A DNA stretch of 64,000 bases from Chitinophaga varians (GTDB lineage: Bacteria; Bacteroidota; Bacteroidia; Chitinophagales; Chitinophagaceae): assembly GCF_014529945.1 (NCBI RefSeq), contig NZ_JACVFB010000008.1, positions 1 to 64,000 of the forward strand, read 5' to 3'. Below, piece by piece: positions 8,969-20,000 of the stretch (its first letter is position 1; each line of letters opens with the position of its first letter). A model generated the notes under the pieces. It saw only the letters and a list, made by a program, of their open reading frames with translations, was not told the origin of the DNA and did no database searches. Position numbers and translations under genes: made by a program.

Positions 8969-10165
8969 ATGAGAAAATTCCTGTTATGCATACTGACTTT
9001 GAGCAGTCTTTTTGCGGCTGCTCAAAGTTCTCTTCCCTGGGACCTCTCCCGCCTGCGTGAGACACCCCGCACCTATCCCGCCGATTCCTGCCAGGTACCT
9101 GGTTTCCGTTCCTTCTTCTACGAAGGACTGCTCTACAAATCAAATCCGACAAGGGTTTTCGCCTATTATAAAACGCCTGCCGGCACACCGCCGCCGGGAG
9201 GATGGCCTGCCGTGATATGTGTACACGGCGGCGGTGGCACCGCCTTCCCCGCCTGGGTGCAAGCCTGGGTAGATCATGGATTCGCTGCTATCGCCATGGA
9301 CCTGGAAGGTCATCTGCCTTTGGGCAGCCATCCCAACCGGCCGGCGCATACCTATGGCGGTCCGCCCCGCATCACCACTTTCGGCGATATAGAACTGGCC
9401 AAAGAAGAACAGTGGTACTATCATGCCGTAGCCGATGTCAGCAGAGCGATGTCGCTGCTGCGGTCATTTAAAGAAATTAATCCCCAACAGATAGGCATAC
9501 ACGGTATTTCCTGGGGCGGCGTGATCACCGCCACCGTCATCGGGCTGGATGACCGTTTCGCGTTTGCCATTCCGGTGTATGGTTGCGGTTATCTCTACAA
9601 CACCACCGCTCCCGGTTTTAAAATTCATTTCGATGCCATGACGCCCAGACAGCTGGAGACCTATCAACAGCAATGGGACCCATCGGTATATCTGAACAAC
9701 AGCAAGACGCCTGCCCTTTGGGCGACCGGCACCAACGATCCGGCGTTTCCACTGGATATCTGGCAACGGACCGCCTTCATGGGCCAGGGGCCGCGGCTGC
9801 AATCCCTGACCATCACCAGTAAACATGGCCATCAGTGGGAGCAGCCGGAGATATTTGCTTTCGCGCGACAAGTAGTGAAAGACACCGCAGCACTGCCGAA
9901 ATTCACCATGGCGACCGCAGAAGACGGTCAACTAGTGATAACGCTGCCGGCGGGATATGAAGCCGCCAAAGCAGTGGTATGCTATACTGCTGATACCATC
10001 AACTGGCAGCAACGGCAGTGGCATAGCGCACCCGCCACGATCAACGGACAAAAAATAAAAGCGGCAGCACCCGAAGGCACTACCGCTTTGTTTGTGAATA
10101 TCACCGGTAAAGATTCGCTGACGTATAGTACGCCCGTTTACCCGGCGATGATCAGAAAAAGATAA
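8969..10165 (+). CDS. Secreted alpha/beta hydrolase, acetyl xylan esterase-like
   Basis: 398 residues with a signal peptide (MRKFLLCILTLSSLFAAAQ). The fold markers are an oxyanion-hole region HGGGG (86-90), the nucleophile elbow GISWGG with Ser181, an acid candidate in GTNDPAFPLD and a His in SKHGHQWEQPE, in the right order for an alpha/beta hydrolase. Overall it resembles the acetyl xylan esterase/dienelactone hydrolase/prolyl oligopeptidase branch, which deacetylates polysaccharides or cleaves small esters. The C-terminal 90 residues after about 310 form an extra beta domain. It ends exactly where the convergent M1 peptidase gene ends (10165/10166). Confidence 0.75.
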   Translation: MRKFLLCILTLSSLFAAAQSSLPWDLSRLRETPRTYPADSCQVPGFRSFFYEGLLYKSNPTRVFAYYKTPAGTPPPGGWPAVICVHGGGGTAFPAWVQAWVDHGFAAIAMDLEGHLPLGSHPNRPAHTYGGPPRITTFGDIELAKEEQWYYHAVADVSRAMSLLRSFKEINPQQIGIHGISWGGVITATVIGLDDRFAFAIPVYGCGYLYNTTAPGFKIHFDAMTPRQLETYQQQWDPSVYLNNSKTPALWATGTNDPAFPLDIWQRTAFMGQGPRLQSLTITSKHGHQWEQPEIFAFARQVVKDTAALPKFTMATAEDGQLVITLPAGYEAAKAVVCYTADTINWQQRQWHSAPATINGQKIKAAAPEGTTALFVNITGKDSLTYSTPVYPAMIRKR

Positions 10166-12046
10166 TTACCGTTTGTTTTTCCACGTGTTGTTATCCGGCG
10201 TAGCGTCCATAAACAGGTTGCCGTCCAGCGTAACGGATGTTACGGCTTTATTCACCGGCACTGACAGCTGCAGCGTACGCGGATTTTTCTTCCATACCGC
10301 CGGCGTCTGATGTACCGTGGATTTGGTACCATCGGCATACGTTACCACTACGTCAAACGGAATGGCGAAGCCGCCTTCGTTATCGATATGCAGCGTGGCT
10401 GTTTTTCCTTTTGTCACCACATTGGCCAGTTTCAGATCGATATAGTTATTGCTGAAGAACCAGTTCTGCCAGAACCAGTTGAGGTCCTGTCCGGCTGCTG
10501 CATTGAAGCAATAGAAATAATCCCACGGAATGGGGTGTTTACCGTGCCATTTGTCCATGTAGGTATGCAGGCATTTACGGAACAGTGCATCCCCCAGCAG
10601 GTCTTTTATTGCCAGGTAAGACAACGATGCTTTACCGTAGGAGTTAACGGAGTAGCCATCACCGCTCACCTGGTTGGACATGGTGATGACAGGCTGATCT
10701 TCTTCCGCAGACGGGTCGCCGATGTAGCGGGCCACGCGGAATTTCTTATAGAAATCATCTGCGCTGGTTTTTCCTTTTTCGTGTATGCGTACGAAGTATT
10801 CGAACGTAGTAGCCCATCCTTCATCCATAAAAGCATAGCGGCTTTCATTGATGCCCATGTAAAAAGGGAAATAGGTATGTGCCATTTCGTGGTCCTGTAG
10901 CAGCTGCGCGAAGTCGAGGTCCTGTCCCAGCGAGCCGTCATTGACCATCATGGGATATTCCATGTCCGCATATCCCTGGAAGGCAGTCATTACCGGATAG
11001 GGATAAGGGACGCCTGGCCAGTGATGCGAGAAATAGGACAGGGCGGTGTGCGCAAAGTTCACCGAATGGCGGAAATCATATGCCGTATCGTTGTAAGCCG
11101 CCTGTATGCTGGAGCGGCGACGGGTAGCGCTGTCCACCATCACGCTGGCAGCGTCCCATACATAATGGTTGCTGAGGCCCAGCGTTACATCCACGATATC
11201 ATTGTAGCTGAATTTCCAGATATTCCATTCCTGTTGGCGGGTCACTTTTCCGGCCAGCATCTCTTCACGGGTAGCGATGTGCAGGACGGAGTCGGTGCCG
11301 TAGGATGTTTTCAGCCGGGACGCATACTCCGGCTGTAATACTTCCGCAGCATTCAACAGGTTGCCGGTGCCCCATACCACAAAGTTCTTCGGTACTTTCA
11401 CAGCCACCTTGTAGTCATTAAAATCATTGTAGAACTCTGCGCGGCCGAAATGCTGCAGCATGTTCCATCCGTTGTAGTCGTCGTATACGGCTACACGCGG
11501 ATAGTAGTACGCGAGAAAATAAGTGGTGCTATCGATGATACCTTCGCGTCCGCTTTCCACGGACAGCTCGTAGTGCCAGCTGATCTGCAGTTGCAGGCTG
11601 TCTTTCGAGGCCAGCGGCGTTGGCAGCGATACCGTGCCTACGGTACCGTTATCATTGTTGTAAGCTATCGTTTTGCCATTGATCACCAGGGTGTCGATGA
11701 CCATACCGGCAGACAAATAATCTTTGCTGACGTATCCGGTGCGGGGTGATTGCGGCTTGTGTTGATTTCCAATCAGATCGAGCACAAGCGTTTCCAGTGC
11801 ATCCGGACTGTTGTTGATATAGGTGATGGATTCCCTGCCATATACCACCGGAGAAGGAGGATGGGCGGTAAGATGGATATCGTACCGTCCTTTGTTCTGC
11901 CAATAATTGGGACCGGGATTACCGCTGCGGGAGCGGGTTTTATTCTCATACGCCTTCCTGATATTACGGGGTTCGTACAGTTGTTGTGCCTGTGCTGCCA
12001 TCGTAGTAACAGCCAGTAATAACAGGACGTTTAAACATCTTTTCAT
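10166..12046 (-). CDS. Secreted M1-family-like metallopeptidase
   Basis: 626 residues from the ATG at 12046, which gives MKRCLNVLLLLAVTTMAAQA, a signal peptide; an in-frame ATG at 12091 would only add a non-conserved lead. Zinc site HEMAH at about 386-390, followed 18 residues on by the third ligand Glu in MDEGWATTFEY, is the HEXXH-X18-E of gluzincin clan MA. The GXMEN substrate-anchor motif of classic aminopeptidases is replaced by GYADMEYP, common in Bacteroidota secreted M1 proteins. N-terminal beta domain about 50-280, catalytic domain about 290-520, then a short C-terminal beta domain. Expected to trim peptides in the periplasm or outside the cell. Confidence 0.85.
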   Translation of the reverse strand: MKRCLNVLLLLAVTTMAAQAQQLYEPRNIRKAYENKTRSRSGNPGPNYWQNKGRYDIHLTAHPPSPVVYGRESITYINNSPDALETLVLDLIGNQHKPQSPRTGYVSKDYLSAGMVIDTLVINGKTIAYNNDNGTVGTVSLPTPLASKDSLQLQISWHYELSVESGREGIIDSTTYFLAYYYPRVAVYDDYNGWNMLQHFGRAEFYNDFNDYKVAVKVPKNFVVWGTGNLLNAAEVLQPEYASRLKTSYGTDSVLHIATREEMLAGKVTRQQEWNIWKFSYNDIVDVTLGLSNHYVWDAASVMVDSATRRRSSIQAAYNDTAYDFRHSVNFAHTALSYFSHHWPGVPYPYPVMTAFQGYADMEYPMMVNDGSLGQDLDFAQLLQDHEMAHTYFPFYMGINESRYAFMDEGWATTFEYFVRIHEKGKTSADDFYKKFRVARYIGDPSAEEDQPVITMSNQVSGDGYSVNSYGKASLSYLAIKDLLGDALFRKCLHTYMDKWHGKHPIPWDYFYCFNAAAGQDLNWFWQNWFFSNNYIDLKLANVVTKGKTATLHIDNEGGFAIPFDVVVTYADGTKSTVHQTPAVWKKNPRTLQLSVPVNKAVTSVTLDGNLFMDATPDNNTWKNKR

Positions 12047-12165
12047 AAGCCTGAATTGTTGCAGGCTTAAAAATAGGAAAAGTTGGCTCAAAAAACAGTG
12101 TTGTTCAGTCCGCTCACCGGTATACGGGCATAATGATTGTGGTTTATTCCGTAAAACGACCTACC

Positions 12166-12381
12166 ATGAGTACATTTCATATCGACTACCATGGGCAGTT
12201 GGTCGCCGTTTCGCAGGAGTCGGCCGACTGTTTCCTGGTATCCCTGCCCAATAAGGCGATGCAGTTAGTGAGGAAACAAGACAGTGACGGCGCTGATATC
12301 TGGTTTGAGAAAGATACTGACAATGAAACGCCGGAAACCGCAGAACTGGGTGCTGCGATAGAAGTAGTGCTGGGCAGTTGA
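12166..12381 (+). CDS. Small conserved-looking hypothetical protein (71 aa)
   Basis: Not recognised. Acidic protein of 71 residues starting MSTFHIDYHGQ; a frame-open upstream ATG at 12133 would add eleven residues. It carries one hydrophobic beta pattern (LVAVSQESADCFLVSLP) and an acidic tail, with no signal peptide or membrane segment. It stands alone between a divergent peptidase and a co-oriented membrane protein. Coding is supported by a sensible start and by composition; function unknown. Confidence 0.5.
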   Translation: MSTFHIDYHGQLVAVSQESADCFLVSLPNKAMQLVRKQDSDGADIWFEKDTDNETPETAELGAAIEVVLGS

Positions 12382-12572
12382 CCACACTCCTTGTTTTTAG
12401 GTATTTTTTTATTTCGTTTCCCACAGTTGATGTTCAACTGCCGGACTTTCTTTATCTTTACGCATTACTTGATACGACCGGCCGATTAACCCAATTTTTT
12501 TGTAAGTGGATCACTATAGACAGGAAACCTTACTTTATTACTATTCACCCGAAATGAAAAACGCCTACCCTC

Positions 12573-13238
12573 ATGATGGCACATTATGATGTCACCAAAC
12601 TGGAACATCTTGAAAAGAAAACCGACTGGAAAAAAAACTACGCACACTTTACTTCCGGTAACAAGTCGTTACTATTACCGACCCTGTTGATCGTTGTCGG
12701 CGGTCTTACGCTTTATTTGCTGAACAAAGGCAGGCTGCTGCAAAGCGGCTACGGGCTGACGGCAGGACTGATCACGATGGCCGGTGTTGCGCTGTTTGTG
12801 ATCATCTCCGGAAAAGGGAAACAACAGGTGTTGGAAAACATCTCCCAAAAACCCGTCTGTCTGGCTAAGATCATCAAATCCAATGAACAGCAACAGTTGT
12901 ACTACGGTATTTTCAGCACCAGCGATACCCGCTGGGACACTGCCCTGTTGCAAAACATCTCCGAACGGGTGGGCAATATTCCGTCTGACACCAGCAACCC
13001 GGATGACAGAACGGTAGCGCGGCTGTTACGCGCCTCACAGGTAGGGGTCAACATGCAGACTTACTCTCTTCCTGCTTCTTTTACAGGTGGGCATCAGATC
13101 TATCTGAGATCTTTCGATTTCAGTACGCTCGACAAAGTAACGTGTGACTACATACAGCACCGCAACGGTATCTTTCCGGTGCTGTATGTAGACAACAGCT
13201 ATGTGCCGGTAGTACTGAAAGATTATATTATTGCTTAG
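12573..13238 (+). CDS. Hypothetical inner-membrane protein with two N-terminal TM segments
   Basis: 221 residues, not recognised. Two hydrophobic segments (about 34-50 and 60-80) separated by a short NKGRLLQSG loop suggest a membrane hairpin; the remaining 140 residues are soluble, with FSTSDTRWDTALLQNISERVGNIP in the middle. There is no signal peptide. Its last 11 bases overlap the 3' end of the convergent esterase gene (13228-14052). Confidence 0.55.
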   Translation: MMAHYDVTKLEHLEKKTDWKKNYAHFTSGNKSLLLPTLLIVVGGLTLYLLNKGRLLQSGYGLTAGLITMAGVALFVIISGKGKQQVLENISQKPVCLAKIIKSNEQQQLYYGIFSTSDTRWDTALLQNISERVGNIPSDTSNPDDRTVARLLRASQVGVNMQTYSLPASFTGGHQIYLRSFDFSTLDKVTCDYIQHRNGIFPVLYVDNSYVPVVLKDYIIA

Positions 13239-14052
13239 CAGGCGGCACCATCTTATGAAACAGCGTGTCCAGGCCGCCATACAGGGTGCGGTGCAGTATC
13301 GTGAGATGGTTCTCCGCCGGCATGGGCACATAACGTGCATCCATCAGCTGCGGGCTGACCGCTGCCAGTATCCCGGCAAAACGGGTGGCGTCATTTTTCA
13401 TGATAGCCCCTTCTTCTCCTACAGACAGGTATACGCTGACCGGCTTCTTCAGATTGTTGCGCAGCAGCACCGGCGCTTCCGCCAGCAGTGACTCGTTATT
13501 CCACCAGAAACTGGGGCTGATAATGGCGTACTGTTCAAAGAGCGAAGGACGGCGCAGCAACACTTCCGCAGCCAGCAGACCGCCCAGCGACTGCCCCACC
13601 AGCGTGCGATTGGGCCTTACGCGATAATGCTTTGAGATATAAGGCTGCAAGTCTTTCTCCAGGAAATCAATAAACTTCGCCGATCCACCGGTGGTGGGAT
13701 AAGCTTTTTTATCTTCCGCAATCGTGGTCGGGAAAGTAAAATCTCTCTTCCTGTCCACATTAGCGATACCCACCAATATCACCGGCGGCATAAAACGGAT
13801 CATGGTCAGGTATTGCACCAATCCTGACACATGTATAAAATCCTCATTGGCCGAGCCATCCAGCAGATAAACCACCGGATAGGTAGCGGTGTCTTTGCTG
13901 TAGCCTTCCGGCAGATAGATATTCAATGTTCTGGATTCTCCGAGTTCACGCGAGGTTATTTTATCGGTTACGCCAAGGGCAAACGGGGTCTGTTGGGCCT
14001 TTGCCACCAGGATGCTGCCCAGTAACAGACCGCTGACTAATAATTTCTTCAT
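13228..14052 (-). CDS. Secreted esterase of the esterase D/enterochelin esterase type
   Basis: 274 residues with signal peptide (MKKLLVSGLLLGSILVAKAQ). Alpha/beta hydrolase signs: VYLLDGSAN near 61-69, nucleophile Ser155 in LVGQSLGGLL, and a His in PAENHLTILH near the C-terminus, as in the putative esterase family that includes IroE/Fes-type siderophore esterases and feruloyl esterases. The true substrate is not visible; there are no siderophore genes nearby. Located 38 bases downstream of the HEXXH protein gene on the same strand, so possibly cotranscribed. Confidence 0.75.
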   Translation of the reverse strand: MKKLLVSGLLLGSILVAKAQQTPFALGVTDKITSRELGESRTLNIYLPEGYSKDTATYPVVYLLDGSANEDFIHVSGLVQYLTMIRFMPPVILVGIANVDRKRDFTFPTTIAEDKKAYPTTGGSAKFIDFLEKDLQPYISKHYRVRPNRTLVGQSLGGLLAAEVLLRRPSLFEQYAIISPSFWWNNESLLAEAPVLLRNNLKKPVSVYLSVGEEGAIMKNDATRFAGILAAVSPQLMDARYVPMPAENHLTILHRTLYGGLDTLFHKMVPPAKQ

Positions 14053-14090
14053 AAAAAAACAGGTCGACTTGTAAAATGCTAAAATAAGTA

Positions 14091-15041
14091 TTAGTAGCCG
14101 GAAGCTTTGAAAAACCGTGTTACCGCCGTACTGTCACTATAATTCAGTTCTATGATCTGACGAACGGCAGCTTTTTTGTCTTTTTGTCGATGGTAATAGG
14201 CCTTGCAGATAGCATACCCGACATAATAACCGAGGTCTCCGACCGGCGTATTGGGTGATGCTACGTTATACATCCAGCCGTCAAAGGAGGGATTGTACAT
14301 CTCCGCGATGAACTTTTCCCGGACCTCTTTTGCGTTGGCAGTGCCATAGTCCATGTAACGAAGCGGTATCTTTTTCCCCGTTACCAGCTCCGTCACAAAA
14401 TCACACGCACCTTCACAGATTGCCTGTGAAAGCAGGTTATAACCGGCACAGCGCTGTTGCGTGTGTACATACTCGTGAATATTGAGCAGGAGCGCGTTTT
14501 TTAGGGGGTCTGTGACATAGTAGTCCCGGAGGTATTTCTGTTTTCCAGGTTGAAATTCAGAGATATCTATAGCAGCGTTACCAGCTACCAGCTCGCTGCC
14601 AATCAGCACCATATCGCCCAGTGTAGTGCCACCGGCACGCAGTGTACCTATGATAAAATAGATATTTGCCGGCTTTAATGCAGGATATAGTTCCCGTAGT
14701 TTGTCAATAGCGGGGCCGAACTCCGGCGCCAGTTTTTTGACCTTATCGGTATTGCTCCGTATAGACCCCCAAAACTTCGGGTAGTGGCGGATACATTTCA
14801 CCCACTCTTCCGCTGTAATTTCCCTGACCTTCATAAAGGCATGCAGGCCGGGCGTACCTTTATCGATGTACTGTGTTTTGATATACTGCAACTGTTTCAG
14901 GCTATCGGTTGTAGAGCAGATGCTGTCATAGGCATTCCAGAAATTATCAATATCTGCGGTGATAACATTGGGGGCCTTCTTTTGTGCAGATGCAGTCATG
15001 CAGAGCCAGCATACTGCCAGGATAATGGGCATAGATTTCAT
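14091..15041 (-). CDS. Exported HEXXH protein, putative zinc peptidase (DUF2268-like)
   Basis: 316 residues, signal peptide MKSMPIILAVCWLCMTASA. A zinc-binding HEYVH lies at 189-193 and a candidate third ligand Glu210 in ICEGACDFV follows 17 residues after the second His, the spacing of gluzincin-like enzymes. Upstream, FIIGTLRAGGTT and VLIGSELVAG form the beta strands that normally precede the helix in DUF2268/GldB-like proteins. A peptidase role is inferred only from the motif. The ATG at 15041 is well placed for export. The 160-base gap to the sigma factor gene should contain two divergent promoters. Confidence 0.65.
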   Translation of the reverse strand: MKSMPIILAVCWLCMTASAQKKAPNVITADIDNFWNAYDSICSTTDSLKQLQYIKTQYIDKGTPGLHAFMKVREITAEEWVKCIRHYPKFWGSIRSNTDKVKKLAPEFGPAIDKLRELYPALKPANIYFIIGTLRAGGTTLGDMVLIGSELVAGNAAIDISEFQPGKQKYLRDYYVTDPLKNALLLNIHEYVHTQQRCAGYNLLSQAICEGACDFVTELVTGKKIPLRYMDYGTANAKEVREKFIAEMYNPSFDGWMYNVASPNTPVGDLGYYVGYAICKAYYHRQKDKKAAVRQIIELNYSDSTAVTRFFKASGY

Positions 15042-15201
15042 AAAAAGGGGTACTTGTTGTTTGCGGCCCTAAGATAATGGCTATTTGTTTACTTTTTGCG
15101 ATTTTATGTGTAAGTTACCACTGCGTTATATATTCAGGTGCCGGTACCGGCGCTGCCCGAAATCGCGCTATATTAGTAACCAGATAAGAAAGGGAGCGAA
15201 T

Positions 15202-15732
15202 ATGTCTATGCAGTCAGACACACTGGAACCAGCCAGTCTTTTTAAAGCCTATTATCCGCGGCTATGTTATTTTGCCTTCCAGTTTACGGGAGACAAAGAC
15301 CAGGCGCGCGACATTGCACAGGAAGCTTTTGTAAGCTATCTGGGACAACGTGCGCAGGTGGCGCCACATCCGGTAGCCATCAAAAACTTTCTGTACACCA
15401 CCGTCCGTAACGCCTGTCTGAACCTGTTGCGCCATGAAAAGGTGGTGGAGAAGTTTGTCGCCTCACAGTCCACTCCCCCCACCGATGATGCCACCGTGGT
15501 GTTGACCATGATCCGGTCTGAAGTGTTGGGAGAAATTAATCGTGTATTACAGACACTTCCTGAAGCCTGTCAGGAAATCATCCGCCTTGGTTATATAGAT
15601 GGACTGAAAAATCAGGAGATCGCTCATCAGCTGAATATCAGCATCAATACCGTCAAGACGCAGAAAAAGAGAGGCCTGCACCTGTTACGGCAACGGCTGA
15701 ACCCCGAAATTTACAGCCTGTTCTTCCTCTAA
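15202..15732 (+). CDS. ECF-type RNA polymerase sigma factor (FecI-like)
   Basis: 176 residues from the ATG at 15202, chosen because it follows an AGGGAG-containing sequence and gives MSMQSDTLEPASLFKAYYPRL; the frame is open back to 15085 but that stretch is Cys/Arg-rich and not sigma-like. Region 2 is GDKDQARDIAQEAFVSYL with NFLYTTVRNACLNLLRHEK; region 4 is LPEACQEIIRLGYIDGLKNQEIAHQLNISINTVKTQKKRG, a helix-turn-helix that reads the -35 element. Followed by FecR and then a SusC with an STN domain, it should be released when the outer-membrane receptor binds its ligand and then switch on the importer genes. Confidence 0.93.
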   Translation: MSMQSDTLEPASLFKAYYPRLCYFAFQFTGDKDQARDIAQEAFVSYLGQRAQVAPHPVAIKNFLYTTVRNACLNLLRHEKVVEKFVASQSTPPTDDATVVLTMIRSEVLGEINRVLQTLPEACQEIIRLGYIDGLKNQEIAHQLNISINTVKTQKKRGLHLLRQRLNPEIYSLFFL

Positions 15733-15810
15733 CCCTTTCCCTCAAAAAAAATTTCTCCCGCTTGTCACCCCATTTCTGCCGTTACGTTTCTTTATCATGG
15801 AGACGACCAC

Positions 15811-16992
15811 ATGGACCAACATCACGATACCTTTGATTATGCCGCACTGATTTTGCGATGTCTGCGCGGAGAGGCCACCAGCGCAGAACAGCAGCAGCTA
15901 CAGACATGGCTGGCAGCAGATCCCCGCCATGAGGCGCTATACCGCTCCCTCCAGGACCCGGAGCAACTGGCCGCCGGCATTGCCTTTCAGGAAACGATCG
16001 ACGTGCAGGCCGACTGGGAGGCTGTGCAGGCCCGCGTATCCCCGGCACCAGCCGTCCGCAAGCCGATATGGATAAAGCTGGCCGCATGGACCAGCGCCGC
16101 CGCCGCGGTGATCACCGGCGTGGTGCTGTTGTACCCCCGGCCAGACAAGCCCACGGACACGCGTATTATAGCCGACCAGTCACATACCTTCCACAACGAC
16201 GTGCTGCCCGGCGGTAACCAGGCCGTATTGCAGCTGGGCAACGGTAAAACCGTGGCATTGGGCACACAGGGCGGTAATACCATCACCGAAGCCGATGGCA
16301 CCACCATCCGTCGCGGCGATGGCAGCCTGGTGTACGCCGATGCCGGCGACAGCACCACCGCCGGTTTATACAATACACTGACCACCAACAGGGCCGGTCA
16401 ATATCAGCTGACACTGGAAGATGGTACCAGGGTGTGGCTCAATGCCGCGTCTTCCCTCACTTTCCCGGTCCACTTTACCGGCGCCGAGCGGAAAGTAACC
16501 CTCACCGGCGAAGGTTATTTTGAAGTGGCCGCCAATGCGCATCAGCCTTTTAAGGTGGCCGTCAACGGTGTAGATGTGCTGGTGCTGGGGACACAGTTTA
16601 ACATCGGAGCTTATGACCATACCGTAAAAACCACGCTGGTCAGCGGAGCTGTTAAAGTACAGTTGCCCGGCAAACGCTCCTGGCAGCTGACGCCGGGCCA
16701 GCAAGCCAACGTAGCGCATGAGCAGGTGTCCATCACCTATGCCGACACCGAAAAAGCCATTGCCTGGAAAGAAGGTATCTTTTATTTTAAAGACGATGAT
16801 TTCCGCGATATCATGGAACAGGTGGCCCGATGGTATGACCTGGAGCTGGAATTCAAAGGGCCGCTGCCTGCCAGAAAAATCAGCGGCAACATCAGCCGGC
16901 AGGCGAGACTGTCACAAGTACTGGAGATGCTGAATTATGTAAGTGGCGCCCACTTTGACATCCAGGGCCGTAAAGTCAGCGTAGGCCTATAA
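15811..16992 (+). CDS. FecR-family anti-sigma factor
   Basis: 393 residues, single inner-membrane pass at about 88-108. The cytoplasmic N-terminal part binds the sigma factor (not seen, known for the family); the periplasmic part has the FecR domain (about 190-290: NTLTTNRAGQYQLTLEDGTRVWLNAASSL split by usual FecR spacing, then GEGYFEVA and GTQFNIGAY) and the C-terminal DUF4974 domain (FYFKDDDFRDIMEQVARWYDLE, ending LEMLNYVSGAHF). This is the standard Bacteroidota relay between a TonB-dependent receptor and an ECF sigma. It starts 78 bases after the sigma gene stop and 102 bases before the receptor. Confidence 0.93.
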   Translation: MDQHHDTFDYAALILRCLRGEATSAEQQQLQTWLAADPRHEALYRSLQDPEQLAAGIAFQETIDVQADWEAVQARVSPAPAVRKPIWIKLAAWTSAAAAVITGVVLLYPRPDKPTDTRIIADQSHTFHNDVLPGGNQAVLQLGNGKTVALGTQGGNTITEADGTTIRRGDGSLVYADAGDSTTAGLYNTLTTNRAGQYQLTLEDGTRVWLNAASSLTFPVHFTGAERKVTLTGEGYFEVAANAHQPFKVAVNGVDVLVLGTQFNIGAYDHTVKTTLVSGAVKVQLPGKRSWQLTPGQQANVAHEQVSITYADTEKAIAWKEGIFYFKDDDFRDIMEQVARWYDLELEFKGPLPARKISGNISRQARLSQVLEMLNYVSGAHFDIQGRKVSVGL

Positions 16993-17094
16993 CGCAAACG
17001 AGTACACGCGAATCAACAATACCTGTAATGAAGAACAACACTGAAATGCCAAAATTAACGGGACATAACCGCTATTAATCTAAAATTCAAACCG

Positions 17095-20000
17095 ATGATG
17101 AAAAGATTTATTTCCGCTTGCCGGCGGGGTATGCCATTCCCTTTGCCTGTAAAAATCCGGGCGGCGGCCAACCTGACCGCCATCCTGCTGTTGCTGGCAG
17201 CACTGAGCGTGTCGGCTACCGGCTATGCACAAAAAATCACCCTGTCTATGCAGCAGGCACCCCTGGAGCAGGTGTTTGCAGCCATCCGTCAGCAGACGGG
17301 CTACTATTTCCTGTATAACAACGACCTGCTGAAAAAAACAGGTAAGGTCAATGTACAGGTGAAAGATGCAGACATCACCACCGTCATGGACCAATGTCTC
17401 GCAGGACAACCGCTGGCGTACAAGATCATCGACCGAACCATCTCCCTGAAAGAAGCGCCGGTAAAGCAGCCTGCCACCCACCTGGCAGCAGACACCCTCA
17501 TTACCGGTAAGGTGACGGATGAAAAAGATGTGCCGCTGCCCGGCGTCACGGTTACGGTAGAAGGTTCCACCAAAGGCACCGTTACCGACGGCACCGGCAG
17601 ATACAGCATTCAAATGCCCGCCGGCGCCAAAGCGTTGTTGTTTTCTTTCATCGGCTATGGCAAACAACGCCTCGAACCCGGCGGCAGCACCCAGCTGAAC
17701 GTGAAGATGAGCGAAGGTTCCAAAGGCCTGTCAGAAGTGGTGGTGACAGCGTTAGGCATCAAAAGGGAAAGTAAATCCCTCGGTTATACAGTAGCAGAAC
17801 TGAAAGGCGCCGATCTGTCCGAAGGCAAGGAAGTGAACGTGGCCAATGCCCTCTCCGGTAAAGTAGCCGGCGTACAGGTAAGTCGCCCTGCCTCCGGCGC
17901 CGGTGGTTCTTCCAAAATCGTTATCCGTGGCAACAACTCCCTCCAGGGCAACAGCCAGCCGCTGTATGTAGTGGACGGGGTACCGCTGGACAACCAGAAC
18001 ATCGGCGCAGCCGGCAGCACCGGCGGTGTGGACTATGGCGATGGTATCTCCAACATCAATCAGGACGATATCGAAAGTATCTCCATCCTCAAAGGTCCCA
18101 ACGCCGCCGCCTTATACGGCCAGCGAGGCAGCAACGGCGTAGTGCTCATCACCACCAAATCCGGCAGCTCCCGTAAAGGCATCGGCATCAAATTCAGCAG
18201 CGACTATTCCATCGGCAACGCCCTCGTGACACCCGACTTCCAGGATGAATACGGCCAGGGCCTCAACGGAGACTTTACCCACTTCCGCGCCACCGACGGT
18301 AAGATATATACCATGGAACAGGCTAAAGCTCAGGGATTAAAAGGGATGCCTAAAATGAGCGCAGGCCGTGATCGTATCGCCCGCAGCAGCTGGGGCCCTA
18401 AAATGGAAGGCCAGCAATACGAAGACCAGTGGGGCAACATCCTCCACCTCACCCCACAACCTAATACCTACCAACAATTCTTTAACCAGGAAAAACAACT
18501 CGTCAATAATATCAGCGCCGAAGGCGGCAACGAAAAGGTCAACTATCGTTTTTCCTATTCCAATACACACGTAGACGGCTACGTGCCTTCCAATACGCTG
18601 GACCGAAATACTTTTACGCTCCGCGCACAAGCATCCATCACACCTAAACTGCAACTGGATGCGAAGATGAACTACATCAACCAGAAAGGAAAAAACAGGC
18701 CCACCCTCTCCGATGCGTCCGACAACCCGGCTTATCTGTTTATCAGCCAACCACGCAGCATGCCCATGTCTATCCTTGCGGACTATGCCTGGACCGCGGC
18801 GGATGTAGCCAAACAGCTCGGCTATAGCGGCGTTACACCCGGACTGGAGAAAACCTACGCCACCAACAGTTCCACCGCCAATCCCTACTGGACCATCAAC
18901 AAAACTTACAATGCCGACCAGCGCGATCGGGTGCTGGGCATGCTCCGCCTGTCGTACGACTTCACCAAATGGTTGAAACTGACAGCCCGCGGCGGTACCG
19001 ATTTTTACACCGAACAACGCCTGCGCTACCGCGCCAAAGGCACCTATCAGAGCCAAAACAGAAACGGCGATATCGAAGAGAGAGTGCTGCGGGTAAGAGA
19101 AGATAACTACGACGTGTTGCTCAATGCTAACCTGCCACTCAATAAAGACTTTACACTGGGCCTGAATGCCGGCAGCAGCCACCAGAAAAAATTCTACCGC
19201 ATGACCGGCAACACCGGCAAAGAATTCATTGTGCCCGATCTGCACGTGATCAACAATACGCTGACGAACTCCTACCTTTTTGACCTGCAGGAATCTGAAA
19301 TCAATTCCGTGTACGGCTTCGGTCAGCTGTCGTTCCGCGACTACTGGTTCCTGGATTTCTCTGCCCGCAACGACTGGTCTTCCACCCTGTCGGCAAAGAA
19401 CAATTCCTTCTTCTACCCTTCCGTGAGCACCAGCGTTATCATGACGGATATGCTCCACCTGAAAAGCAATCTGCTCACTTACTGGAAACTCCGCGGCTCC
19501 GTGGCACAGGCAGGCAGCTCTGGTAATCCCTACCAGTTGACCGGCACCTACAGCCTCGATCAGTTCACCCATGGCGGCCAGCCACTGGGTTACTTCACCT
19601 CCGTGATACCTGACCCTAACCTGAAAAACGAACTCACCACGTCTGTGGAAGTGGGTACAGATCTGCGTTTGCTTAATAATCGTTTAGGCATCAGCTTTAC
19701 TTACTATAACGCCGCTACGAAAAATCAAATCCTCGATGTGCCGCTGCCGCCATCCAGTAAGTTTGAAGCACGCCGCATCAATGCCGGTGAAATCCGTAAC
19801 CGCGGCATCGAAGTATCTATCAGCGGTACACCGCTGAAACTGGCCAACGGCTTTACCTGGGAAAGCGCGTTTAACTTCTCCCGCAACCGCAATGAAGTGG
19901 TATCGCTCACTACCGGCGTAGAAACGTTTGTGCTGGGCAGCGACCGGGGCATCAACGTGATCGCCGCACCCGGCAAACCTTTTGGCACCATGATCGGTAC

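Noticed and set aside
18337..19572. 411-codon open frame antisense to the STN-containing SusC
   Set aside because: Same type of shadow; the true gene on the plus strand has full domain support.
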